From positions 372,001-436,000 of the forward strand of contig NZ_CP039638.1 in the NCBI RefSeq assembly GCF_004923295.1: a stretch of DNA of 64,000 bases. The letters are read 5' to 3'. Positions 1 through 7,830 of this stretch are shown piece after piece; positions within the stretch are counted from its first letter, which is position 1; the number at the start of each line of letters is the position of its first letter. The notes below the pieces were generated by a model. It was given only the letters and a program-made list of their open reading frames with translations. It had not been told where the DNA came from and searched no databases. The position numbers were made by a program, and so were the translations under genes. The stretch comes from Azospirillum sp. TSH100 (GTDB lineage Bacteria > Pseudomonadota > Alphaproteobacteria > Azospirillales > Azospirillaceae).

Positions 1-395
1 GGCTCGGTTGCCGCCGTGGCTGCGGCTGGGAGGAGATCGCCACCCTGGTCGCCGCCGCCTTCGACGAGGTGGCCCTGCCCGATGCTGCGCGCCAGTTGGC
101 GGCGCTGGCCGCCCCGGCGATGAAGGCCGACGAGACCGGATTGGCGGAAGCCGCCCGCGCGCTCGGCCTGCCGCTGCGCTTCATCGAGGAGGACGCGATG
201 CTGGCGGCGCAGGACCGCGTCCACACCCGATCCTCCACCGTGCTGGCCGCCGTCGGGCTGGCCTCGGTGGCGGAGGCCGCGGCGCTGGCCGCCGCCGGAC
301 CGGGATCGCGCCTGCTGCTGCCGCGCCGCTCCACCCCCCGCGCCACCGTCGCGCTCGCCTTGCCTGCCGTTGCTCTATCGGAGACCCGCTCATGA
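1..395 (+). CDS. cobE: Cobalamin biosynthesis protein CobE, C-terminal part (cut by window edge)
   Basis: The reading frame is open from the first bases and stops at 393-395, so the N-terminus lies outside the window. The visible part shows a Gly-Cys-Arg-Arg-Gly motif near the window start, then a helix with EEIATLVAAAF, then KADETGLAEAARALGLPLRF and a SVAEAAALAAAG segment. This order is typical of the CobE / CbiG C-terminal domain family, which acts in the corrin ring-contraction stage of vitamin B12 synthesis. Its exact role is not settled in the literature. The stop overlaps the cobM start as ATGA, so the two are translationally coupled. A fused CbiG cannot be excluded because the beginning is missing. 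Confidence 0.82.
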   Translation, partial: LGCRRGCGWEEIATLVAAAFDEVALPDAARQLAALAAPAMKADETGLAEAARALGLPLRFIEEDAMLAAQDRVHTRSSTVLAAVGLASVAEAAALAAAGPGSRLLLPRRSTPRATVALALPAVALSETRS

Positions 396-1177
396 CCGTC
401 CATTTCATCGGTGCCGGACCGGGCGCTCCCGACCTGCTGACCCTGCGTGGCCGCGACCTGATCGCGCGCTGCCCGGTCTGCCTCTATGCCGGCTCCCTGG
501 TCCCGAAGGAGATCATCGCCCACGCTCCCGCCGGGGCGCGGATCATCGACACCGCGCCCTTGACGCTGGAGGAGATCGTCGCCGAGTTCCAGGCCGCCCA
601 CGCCGCCGGCCAGGACGTCGCCCGCCTGCATTCCGGCGACCTGTCGGTCTACAGCGCGCTCGGCGAGCAGACCCGCGCACTGCGCGAGCTGGGCATTCCC
701 TACAGCATCACCCCCGGCGTGCCGGCCTTCGCCGCCGCGTCGGCGGCGCTGGGGCGGGAGCTGACCCTGCCGGAGGTCAGCCAGACGCTGATCCTGACCC
801 GCACCGAGGGGCGCGCCTCCGCAATGCCGGCGAACGAGACGCTGGAGGTGCTGGGCGCCTCGGGGGCAACGCTGGCGGTCCACCTGTCGATCCACGTCAT
901 CGACCGGGTGGTGGAGCGGCTGACCCCGCTCTACGGCGCCGACTGCCCGGCGGCGGTGGTCTACCGCGCAACATGGCCGGACGAGCGGGTTCTGCGCGGC
1001 ACGCTGGCCGACATCGCGCCACAGGTCGCGGCCTCACCGATGGAGCGTACCGCCCTGATCCTGGTCGGCCCGGCGCTGGGTCATGAAGAGTTCCGCTGCA
1101 GCGCGCTCTATGACGGCAGCCATGTGCGGCGTTACCGGGGGCTGGGCCAGGAGTTGGGCCAGGAGTTGGGGGAGTGA
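392..1177 (+). CDS. cobM: Precorrin-4 C11-methyltransferase CobM
   Basis: This 261-residue protein is an SAM-dependent tetrapyrrole methylase that methylates C11 of precorrin-4 in the aerobic cobalamin pathway. It has the family N-terminus VHFIGAGPGAPDLLTLRG, the HSGDLSVYSALGEQ motif around residue 75, and the PGVPAFAAASAALGREL segment typical of CobM/CbiF. Length matches the family (about 250). The ATG overlaps the cobE stop. The last residues, GQELGQELGE, come from a 12-bp tandem repeat and look like an extension. The 3' end overlaps the oppositely transcribed cbiD by 46 bp. Confidence 0.93.
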   Translation: MTVHFIGAGPGAPDLLTLRGRDLIARCPVCLYAGSLVPKEIIAHAPAGARIIDTAPLTLEEIVAEFQAAHAAGQDVARLHSGDLSVYSALGEQTRALRELGIPYSITPGVPAFAAASAALGRELTLPEVSQTLILTRTEGRASAMPANETLEVLGASGATLAVHLSIHVIDRVVERLTPLYGADCPAAVVYRATWPDERVLRGTLADIAPQVAASPMERTALILVGPALGHEEFRCSALYDGSHVRRYRGLGQELGQELGE

Positions 1178-2316
1178 GCGCTTCCGACGATGCGTCCCTG
1201 ACGGTCGGTGACCAGCACCTCGACCGCGACGGGCGCATCCTCCAGCACCTCCTGAGCGGCGCGACGGGCCAGTTCGGCCACATGGTCGGCCAGGGCCAAG
1301 CCGGCGGCGTCCGCCATGCCCAGCACCTGCGCCGCGGTGTTGGCGCCGCGCGCCTGCGCGACCAGCTCCGGCCCAGCGCCGAGATCGGCCAGCCGCCCGG
1401 CCAGCCAGTCGAAATCGACGCTGTTGCGCTTGCTGTGCAAATCCATCAGCCCGCGCGCCAGCTTGCCGAACTTGGCGAAGCCACCGCACAGCGTCAGGCG
1501 GGGCACCGGGTGCCGCCGCAGGTATTTCAGCGTGCCGCCGACGAAATCGCCCATGTCGAGCAGCGCCTGTTCGGACAGGCCATAGCGCGCCACCACCGCC
1601 TTTTCCGACAAATCGCCGGTGCAGGCCGCGACATGGCTCAGGCCCGCCGCCCGCGCCACGTCGATGCCGCGCTGGATCGAGGCGATCCAGGCCGCGCAGG
1701 AATAGGGCACGACGATTCCCGTGGTTCCCAGGATCGACAACCCGCCGAGGATGCCGAGCCGCCCGTTCATGGTGCGCCGGGCGAGCTGCTCGCCATTCTC
1801 CACCCCGACCTCCACCACAAGGTCCGCAAGCTGGCCGGCGGCGCTCGCCGCCTCCCCCACCGCCTGCGCGATCATGCTGCGCGGCACCGGGTTGATGGCC
1901 GGCTCGCCGACGGGCAGCGGCAGGCCGGGCAGGGTCACCGTGCCGACGCCGGGACCGGCGCGGAACGTCACGCCGCCGCCGGGCATGCCGCGCCAGACCC
2001 GCGCCCGCACCAGCGCGCCGTGGGTCACGTCGGGATCGTCGCCGGCATCCTTGACCACGCCGGCCATCGCCCAGGGACCATCCGGCCCTTCCCCGCGCTC
2101 CGTAACCGCCAGGGCGAAGGCCGGGGTCTGGCCGCCGGGCAGGGTCACGGTCACCGGGTCGGGAAACTCCCTGCCGAACAGCGCTTCCGCAGCCGCCCGC
2201 GCCGCGGCGGTGGCGCAGGTTCCCGTCGTCCAGCCGCGGCGCAAGGGTGTAGCATGCTCCGGCATGCCCTCTGCGGCACCCTCTGCGGCACCGGCATCCT
2301 CCGCACCGCCTTCCAT
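1132..2316 (-). CDS. cbiD: Cobalt-precorrin-5B C1-methyltransferase CbiD
   Basis: CbiD adds the C1 methyl group during corrin synthesis and replaces CobF in many organisms. Family marks are the RRGWTTGTCATAAARAA motif near the N-terminus, INPVPRSMI, the GILGGLSILGTTGIVVPYS segment, and LCGGFAKFGKLARGLMDLHS near the C-terminal third. The start is uncertain: ATG at 2316 gives a Glu/Ala-rich leader of about 20 residues, while ATG at 2265 would begin close to the conserved domain; an ATG at 2343 would overlap the cobA start on the other strand. The gene runs against cobE-cobM and away from cobA, so it interrupts an otherwise co-directional cobalamin group. Confidence 0.92.
   Translation of the reverse strand: MEGGAEDAGAAEGAAEGMPEHATPLRRGWTTGTCATAAARAAAEALFGREFPDPVTVTLPGGQTPAFALAVTERGEGPDGPWAMAGVVKDAGDDPDVTHGALVRARVWRGMPGGGVTFRAGPGVGTVTLPGLPLPVGEPAINPVPRSMIAQAVGEAASAAGQLADLVVEVGVENGEQLARRTMNGRLGILGGLSILGTTGIVVPYSCAAWIASIQRGIDVARAAGLSHVAACTGDLSEKAVVARYGLSEQALLDMGDFVGGTLKYLRRHPVPRLTLCGGFAKFGKLARGLMDLHSKRNSVDFDWLAGRLADLGAGPELVAQARGANTAAQVLGMADAAGLALADHVAELARRAAQEVLEDAPVAVEVLVTDRQGRIVGSAHSPNSWPNSWPSPR
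1144..1167. repeat. 12-bp tandem duplication shared by the ends of cobM and cbiD
   Basis: GGGCCAGGAGTT occurs twice in tandem at 1144-1155 and 1156-1167. It is read as GQEL repeats at the C-terminus of CobM and as NSWP repeats at the C-terminus of CbiD, because both genes end here on opposite strands. Being a multiple of three, the duplication keeps both frames. Confidence 0.85.
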
Positions 2317-2341
2317 CTTCTCCGAGCCCGAGTCCGCGTTC

Positions 2342-3157
2342 ATGTCGTTTGAGTCGTCCATTCCCGAAAGCGTCCTCGTCCCCTTCGCCCCCGGCAGCGT
2401 CTGGCTGGCCGGGTCCGGCCCCGGCGACCCCGGCCTGCTGACCCTGCTGGCCCTGCAAGGTCTAAGGCAAGCCGACGTCATCGTCCATGACGCGCTCGTC
2501 AACGAACGGATCATGGCGCTCGCCAGCCCGTCGGCAAGGCTGGAGTTCGCCGGAAAGCGCGGCGGCCGCCCCTCCGCCCACCAGGACGACATCACCAACC
2601 GCCTGATCGAGCTGGCGAAGGAGGGCCACCGGGTACTGCGCCTGAAGGGCGGCGACCCCTTCGTCTTCGGCCGCGGCGGCGAGGAGGCACAGGCGCTGGC
2701 GGCGGAGGGCATCCCCTTCCGCATCGTGCCCGGCATCACGTCGGGCATCGCCGGCCCGGCCTATGCCGGCATCCCGGCGACCCACCGCGACACCAACCAG
2801 GCGGTGATCCTGGCGACCGGTCATTCGCTGGGCGGCGGGCCGGACTGGCGGGCGCTGGCCGCCACCAGGGCGCCGCTGATCCTCTATATGGGCTGGAAGG
2901 CGCTGCCGACCATCGCGGCGGAGCTGATGGCGGGTGGCCTGTCCGCCGACACCCCGGTCGGCGTGGTGACGGAGGCGACGACCGCCAACCAGAAGAGCCT
3001 CGTCACCAGCCTCGGCACCTGCGTCGCCGATCTGGCGGCGAGCGGGCTGGAGCCGCCGGCCATCATCGTCATCGGCGAGGTGGTGCGGCTGCGCCCGACG
3101 CTGGACTGGCTGCCGGCCCAGACGGCTCTTCAGCATGCCAGAGGGAAGAATGACTAA
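2342..3157 (+). CDS. cobA: Uroporphyrinogen-III C-methyltransferase CobA
   Basis: This 271-residue SAM-dependent methylase converts uroporphyrinogen III to precorrin-2, the branch point to cobalamin and siroheme. Motifs seen are VWLAGSGPGDPGLLTLLAL, HDALVNERIMALA, LRLKGGDPFVFGRGGEEAQ and PGITSGIAGPAYAGIPATHR, all diagnostic of SUMT. No uroporphyrinogen synthase or CysG oxidase domain is fused. The frame is open far upstream, but the ATG at 2342 gives a normal length and lies opposite the cbiD 5' end, so the promoters of the two genes must overlap coding sequence. It overlaps cobB by 8 bp. Confidence 0.94.
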   Translation: MSFESSIPESVLVPFAPGSVWLAGSGPGDPGLLTLLALQGLRQADVIVHDALVNERIMALASPSARLEFAGKRGGRPSAHQDDITNRLIELAKEGHRVLRLKGGDPFVFGRGGEEAQALAAEGIPFRIVPGITSGIAGPAYAGIPATHRDTNQAVILATGHSLGGGPDWRALAATRAPLILYMGWKALPTIAAELMAGGLSADTPVGVVTEATTANQKSLVTSLGTCVADLAASGLEPPAIIVIGEVVRLRPTLDWLPAQTALQHARGKND

Positions 3158-4463
3158 GGGCCTGATCGTCGCCGCCCCGGCGTCGGGCACCGGCAAGACG
3201 ACGCTGACGCTGGGCCTGCTGGCGGCGCTGCGCGCCTGCGGCGTGGCGGTGGGGGCGGTGAAGTCGGGGCCGGACTACATCGACCCGGCTTTCCACCGCG
3301 CCGCCACCGGCCGGCCGAGCGTCAATCTCGACACCTGGGCGATGGGACCCGATTTGCTCGACGGTCTGGCCGCCCGCGCCGCCGAAGGGACCGAGCTGCT
3401 GGTCTGCGAAGCGCTGATGGGCCTGTTCGACGGCGTCGCCGGGGTCGGGGCCACCGGCACCGGCTCGACGGCGGAGATCGCGGCGCGCACCGGCTGGCCG
3501 GTCCTGCTGGTGGTCAACGCCAAGGGCCAGTCGCAGTCGGCCGCCGCCCTGGTGAAGGGCTTCGCCACCTACCGCGACGATGTGACCATCGGCGGCGTGG
3601 TGCTGAACAATGTCGGCAGCCCGCGCCACACCGCACTGGCCGGCAACGCCATCGAGGCGCTGGGCATTCCCCTGCTCGGCGCCCTCCCCCGCGCGCCCGA
3701 TCTCAGCCTGCCCGAGCGCCATCTCGGCCTCGTCCAGGCCGACGAGACGGAGGGGCTGTCCGACCGGCTGGCGGCACTCGGCCGCTTCGTTGCGGAGCAT
3801 GTCGACCTCGACAGCGTCGTTGCGTTGGCAAAGCCATCCAAGGCCGGGCCGGGCAGCGACGCCCCCGCCCTGCCGCCTCTGGGCCAGCGCATCGCCATCG
3901 CCCGTGATGCCGCCTTCACCTTCGTCTATCCGCACCTGACCGCCGGCTGGCAGGCTGCGGGGGCGGAGCTGCGTTTCTTCTCCCCCCTGGCCGACGAGCC
4001 ACCGCCACGGGACGCGGATGCCGTCTATCTCCCCGGCGGCTATCCGGAACTCCATGCCGGCCGCCTCGCCGCCAACGCCACCTTCCGCGACGGCCTGCGG
4101 ACGGCGGCGGAGCGGGTGCCGGTCTATGGCGAATGCGGCGGCTACATGGTGATGGGCGAGACGCTGGAGGATGCCGACGGCGTCACCCACCCGATGACCG
4201 GCCTGCTGGGGGTGCGCACCTCCTTCGCCAAGCGGCGGCTGCATCTGGGCTACCGCCGGGCGTCGCTGCTGGCCGACGGGCCGCTGGGACCGGCCGGAGC
4301 GCTGCTGCGGGGGCACGAGTTCCATTACGCCTCGACCCTCGCCCGTGGCGACGACGCGCCGCTGTTGCAGGCGACGGCGGCGGACGGCAGCGACCTGGGC
4401 GAACTCGGCAGCCGGCGCGGGCTGGCGCTGGGCTCCTTCTTCCACCTGATCGCGCGGGGGTGA
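3150..4463 (+). CDS. cobB: Cobyrinate a,c-diamide synthase CobB
   Basis: This glutamine amidotransferase amidates carboxyls a and c of the corrin ring using ATP. The N-terminal part has the P-loop AAPASGTGKTTLTLGLL and the VKSGPDYIDPAFH motif. The C-terminal GATase domain shows YLPGGYPELH and VYGECGGYMVMGE with the nucleophilic Cys. At 437 residues it is in the usual range. ATG 3150 is preferred over ATG 3135 because GAGGGAAGA lies directly before it as a ribosome site; both are inside the end of cobA. bluB begins 2 bp after the stop, so cobA-cobB-bluB form an operon. Confidence 0.94.
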   Translation: MTKGLIVAAPASGTGKTTLTLGLLAALRACGVAVGAVKSGPDYIDPAFHRAATGRPSVNLDTWAMGPDLLDGLAARAAEGTELLVCEALMGLFDGVAGVGATGTGSTAEIAARTGWPVLLVVNAKGQSQSAAALVKGFATYRDDVTIGGVVLNNVGSPRHTALAGNAIEALGIPLLGALPRAPDLSLPERHLGLVQADETEGLSDRLAALGRFVAEHVDLDSVVALAKPSKAGPGSDAPALPPLGQRIAIARDAAFTFVYPHLTAGWQAAGAELRFFSPLADEPPPRDADAVYLPGGYPELHAGRLAANATFRDGLRTAAERVPVYGECGGYMVMGETLEDADGVTHPMTGLLGVRTSFAKRRLHLGYRRASLLADGPLGPAGALLRGHEFHYASTLARGDDAPLLQATAADGSDLGELGSRRGLALGSFFHLIARG

Positions 4464-4465
4464 GG

Positions 4466-5119
4466 ATGGAGGACGCCTTCACCCCGGCGGAGCGTGACGC
4501 GCTCTACAAGGCGATCTTCTCCCGCCGCGACGTGCGCGGGCAGTTCCGCCCCGACCCGGTGCCCGACGAGGTGCTCAACCGCATCCTGCTGGCCGCCCAC
4601 CATGCGCCGTCGGTCGGCTTCATGCAGCCCTGGAACTTCATCGTCATCACCGACCGGGATGTGAAGTCCCGCATCCATGCCGACTTCGCCCGCGCCAACG
4701 AGGAAGCGGAGGCGATGTTCGAGGGAGAACGGCGCAGCCTCTACAGCCGGTTGAAGCTGGAGGGCATCCGTGAGGCGCCGGTGAATTTGTGCATCACCTG
4801 CGACCGCGAGCGTTCCGGCCCGGTGGTGCTGGGCCGCACCCACATGCCGGCGATGGACCTCTACAGCTGCGTCTGCGCCGTGCAGAATCTGTGGCTGGCG
4901 GCGCGGGCGGAGGGTCTGGGGGTGGGCTGGGTCAGCATCCTGCACGAGGAGGCGCTGCGGACGGCACTCGGCATCCCGGAGCGGATCGTGCCGATCGCCT
5001 ATCTCTGCCTGGGCCACGTCTCCCATTTCGAGGCGACGCCGGAACTGGAGACCAAGGGGTGGCGCAAACGCCTGCCACTGGAGGATCTGGTGTTCAGGGA
5101 TAGGTGGAAGGAGGCGTAG
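4466..5119 (+). CDS. bluB: 5,6-dimethylbenzimidazole synthase BluB
   Basis: BluB is a flavin-destroying nitroreductase-fold enzyme that turns FMNH2 and oxygen into dimethylbenzimidazole, the lower ligand of B12. The protein (217 residues) shows SRRDVRGQFRPDPVPDEVL, HHAPSVGFMQPWNFIVI, the RSLYSRLKLEGIREAPVN segment and GVGWVSILHEEALRTALGIP, all in the BluB order. It follows cobB by 2 bp and closes the cobalamin operon. Its oxygen need agrees with the aerobic CobE/CobM enzymes upstream. Confidence 0.94.
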   Translation: MEDAFTPAERDALYKAIFSRRDVRGQFRPDPVPDEVLNRILLAAHHAPSVGFMQPWNFIVITDRDVKSRIHADFARANEEAEAMFEGERRSLYSRLKLEGIREAPVNLCITCDRERSGPVVLGRTHMPAMDLYSCVCAVQNLWLAARAEGLGVGWVSILHEEALRTALGIPERIVPIAYLCLGHVSHFEATPELETKGWRKRLPLEDLVFRDRWKEA

Positions 5120-5120
5120 A

Positions 5121-5145
5121 GGGGGCGGTTGGTCCGACCGCCCCC
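5121..5145. terminator. GC-rich hairpin between convergent bluB and ABC permease genes
   Basis: GGGGGCGGT at 5121-5129 pairs perfectly with ACCGCCCCC at 5137-5145 around a 7-nt loop, right after the bluB stop. There is no clear T-run, so it may work as a bidirectional or Rho-assisted stop for the two convergent operons. Confidence 0.55.
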
Positions 5146-5174
5146 TCCCGCATAGGTCAGCACTCAACGATGCC

Positions 5175-6221
5175 TTACGCGTCCATCATCATGCGGTACC
5201 GGATCTGATCGAAGATCACCGCGAGGATCAGCAGCCCGCCCAGCAGCACCATCTGCAGATAGGATCCGACCTGCGCAAGGTTCATCCCGTTCTGCACCAG
5301 CACGATGAACACGGCTCCCAGCACCACGGTGTCAACCCGGCCGATGCCACCGCGCAGGGACACGCCGGCGATCACGCACGCCGCGATGGACTCCAGGGCG
5401 AGCGTGCCGCCCAGATTGGCTTCTCCCGATTCCACCCGGGCCGTCAACAGCAGGCCCGTCAGCGCCGCGATCAAGGCGCACAGGACATAGGCGACGATCA
5501 ATGTGCGCCCGGTATCGATGGCCGACAGCCTGGCGGCTTTGATGTTCCCGCCGACGGCATAGAGGTGGGCACCGATCCGGGTGCGCGTCATGACGATCCA
5601 GGCGACCGCGACCGCCACGGCGGCAACCAGCACCGGCACCGGAATGCCCAGCCAGCGTCCGAAACCGAACAGATCGGCGAATTCCGCCGGCAGGCCGGAC
5701 ACCGGAACGCCGCCGGTCAGGAACAGCGATCCGCCGGCCGCCACGGAACTGACGCCCAGCGTCATGATGAAGGGCGAGACGCCGAACAGCGCGACCCCGG
5801 CGCCGTTCGCCAGCCCGACCAGGGCCGCCACCCCGAAGCCGGCCAGCACGCCGAACGCGATCACCAGGGCCGGGGCATCCGGGAACACCGTGCCGAGCGC
5901 CGCCATCACCAGAGCCGACACCACGGAGGTGAGGGCGACGGTCGCCCCGACCGCGAGATCGAACCCGCCGGTGATCAGAACCGTCATCTGCCCCAGCGAC
6001 ACCAGAACCAGATAGACCGACTGGCGCATCACGTTGACGAGATTGTCCGCCGTCAGGAAGCGGTCGGAAATGACCGTGAACACGATCAACGCCGCCGCCA
6101 GGAAGAAGGGCAGCACACCCAGGCGGATGAACAGCGCCCGCCCGGCCGCGCGCAGCCGGACGGATGTGGAGGCCGGAGCGGTGCCGGAGGACGGGGTGGC
6201 GGAGGAGGTGGTGGCGCTCAT
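5175..6221 (-). CDS. ABC importer inner-membrane permease, RbsC family
   Basis: This 348-residue protein is a ribose/xylose-type permease with about eight to ten hydrophobic segments. Family signatures are MTVLITGGFDLAVGATVAL, FIMTLGVSSVAAGGSLFLTGG, TRIGAHLYAVGGNIKAARLS and ACVIAGVSLRGGIGRVDTV. Its start overlaps the stop of the ATPase gene by 4 bp (ATGA), so the three transporter genes are one unit at the end of the pxp operon. Its substrate cannot be read from the sequence; the partner binding protein is TorT-like rather than a classic sugar-binding protein. Confidence 0.9.
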   Translation of the reverse strand: MSATTSSATPSSGTAPASTSVRLRAAGRALFIRLGVLPFFLAAALIVFTVISDRFLTADNLVNVMRQSVYLVLVSLGQMTVLITGGFDLAVGATVALTSVVSALVMAALGTVFPDAPALVIAFGVLAGFGVAALVGLANGAGVALFGVSPFIMTLGVSSVAAGGSLFLTGGVPVSGLPAEFADLFGFGRWLGIPVPVLVAAVAVAVAWIVMTRTRIGAHLYAVGGNIKAARLSAIDTGRTLIVAYVLCALIAALTGLLLTARVESGEANLGGTLALESIAACVIAGVSLRGGIGRVDTVVLGAVFIVLVQNGMNLAQVGSYLQMVLLGGLLILAVIFDQIRYRMMMDA

Positions 6222-7765
6222 GCGGGCAGTCTCGCTTCCTGGTCGATGGTGGGGACCGCTGGGGTGGCAGCCGAAGGAACGGGATCGAAGAAATGGGAAA
6301 GGATGGCGGCTTCGCTGATGGCGTCGCCTTCCAGTTCGGCGGCGATGCGTCCATGGGCGAAGACCAGCAGGCGGTGGGCGAGGTTCATCGCCTCCGGCAG
6401 GTCGGAGGAAATGACCACCACCGCCTTGCCGACCTCCGCCAGTTCGCGGATCAGACGGTAGATCGCGGCACGGGCGCCCATGTCGACGCCGACGGTCGGC
6501 TCGTCGAAGATGTAGAGGTCGTAGTCGCGGCCGAGCGCGCGGCCGAACAGCGCCTTCTGCTGGTTGCCGCCCGACAGCTTGCCGACGGCGCGGCCGCGAT
6601 AGGCGGCCGGCAGCTCGACCCGTTCGGCGGTCGCCTCGCAGCGCTTGCGGATGCGCCGCCAGGGCAGCAGGCCGAAGCGGCTCCGCGTCCCGGCCAGCTC
6701 ACCCTGGGCCAGATTGTTCCGTGTGCTGAAGGCGAGTTGCAGCCCCTCGGTCTTGCGGTCGGGCGGCACATAGCAGAGGCCGGCGCGCATCAGGTCGCGG
6801 GTCGAAGCACCGGTGACATCGCGACCGCCCACCGTCACCCGCCCGGCCTCGACCGGCAGCAGCCCCATCAGCGCCCGGAAGCTGCGCGACTTGCCGGAAC
6901 CGACGAGACCGGCGACGCCCAGCACCTCGCCGGCACGCACCTCCAGATCGACGCCATGGACTCCCCAGGCCCGCAATCCCTCGGTCCGCAGCAGGACCGG
7001 GCCGGGATTGCGGGCGATGGTGGGATAGATCTCGCCGATGGAGCGGCCGGCCATCATCTCGATCAGGGCCGCCTCGCTGGTGTCCGCCATCGCCACGGTG
7101 CCGATCCGCTTGCCGTCGCGCAGGACGGTGACGCGGTCGGCGATGCGGGCGAACTCCTGCATCCGGTGGGAGATATAGATGATGCCGACGCCGCGCTCCT
7201 TCATGCGGGCGATAACGGCGAACAGATGATCGACCTCGCGGTCGGTCAGCGAGGCCGTCGGCTCGTCGAGGATCAGGATGCCGACATCGCCGTGCAGGGC
7301 CTTGGCGATCTCCACCATCTGCTGTTCGGCGCGGCTCAGCGTCGCGACCAGCCGCTTCGGATCGATGGAGAAATCAAGCTCGGCGAACAGGGCGGCGGCC
7401 TTGCGCCGCATCCCCGGGCGGTCGATGAAGGGGCCTTTCATCGGCTCGTCGCCCAGGAACAGGTTCTCCGCCACCGTCAGGGTGGGGACCAGCGAGAATT
7501 CCTGGAAGACGGCGGAGATGCCGGCGGCACGGGCGTCGGCGACACCGGCGAAGCGGACATGATAGCCGCGCACCAGAATCTCGCCCTCGCTGGGGGCGGA
7601 CACCCCGGCCAGCAGCGAGATCAGGGTCGATTTGCCGGCGCCGTTCTCCCCGAACAGCACATGCACCTCGCCGGGGCGCAGATCGAAATCGACGCGGTCC
7701 AGCGCGGTGACGCCGGGATAGCGCTTGGTCAGGGCGACGGTCCGGATCAGGACGGGAGGAGACAT
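6218..7765 (-). CDS. ABC importer ATPase with two nucleotide-binding domains, RbsA family
   Basis: The 515-residue protein has two fused ATPase domains. Domain 1 has Walker A GENGAGKST at residues 39-47, signature LSRAEQQMVEIAKAL and Walker B GILILDEPTASL. Domain 2 has the usual degenerate P-loop GLVGSGKSR, signature LSGGNQQKALFGRAL and DLYIFDEPTVGVD. This is the sugar-type (MglA/RbsA/XylG) layout. ATG 7765 is chosen because GGGAGGAG lies just upstream in the minus strand; a further upstream frame extension is Pro-rich and not conserved. It lies 65 bp downstream of the binding-protein gene. Confidence 0.92.
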   Translation of the reverse strand: MSPPVLIRTVALTKRYPGVTALDRVDFDLRPGEVHVLFGENGAGKSTLISLLAGVSAPSEGEILVRGYHVRFAGVADARAAGISAVFQEFSLVPTLTVAENLFLGDEPMKGPFIDRPGMRRKAAALFAELDFSIDPKRLVATLSRAEQQMVEIAKALHGDVGILILDEPTASLTDREVDHLFAVIARMKERGVGIIYISHRMQEFARIADRVTVLRDGKRIGTVAMADTSEAALIEMMAGRSIGEIYPTIARNPGPVLLRTEGLRAWGVHGVDLEVRAGEVLGVAGLVGSGKSRSFRALMGLLPVEAGRVTVGGRDVTGASTRDLMRAGLCYVPPDRKTEGLQLAFSTRNNLAQGELAGTRSRFGLLPWRRIRKRCEATAERVELPAAYRGRAVGKLSGGNQQKALFGRALGRDYDLYIFDEPTVGVDMGARAAIYRLIRELAEVGKAVVVISSDLPEAMNLAHRLLVFAHGRIAAELEGDAISEAAILSHFFDPVPSAATPAVPTIDQEARLPA

Positions 7766-7830
7766 GCGCACACTCCGGATGGCCCCGCCACCGGTTCCCC
7801 GCTTGGAAACCGGTGGCGGGGGAAACAGCC

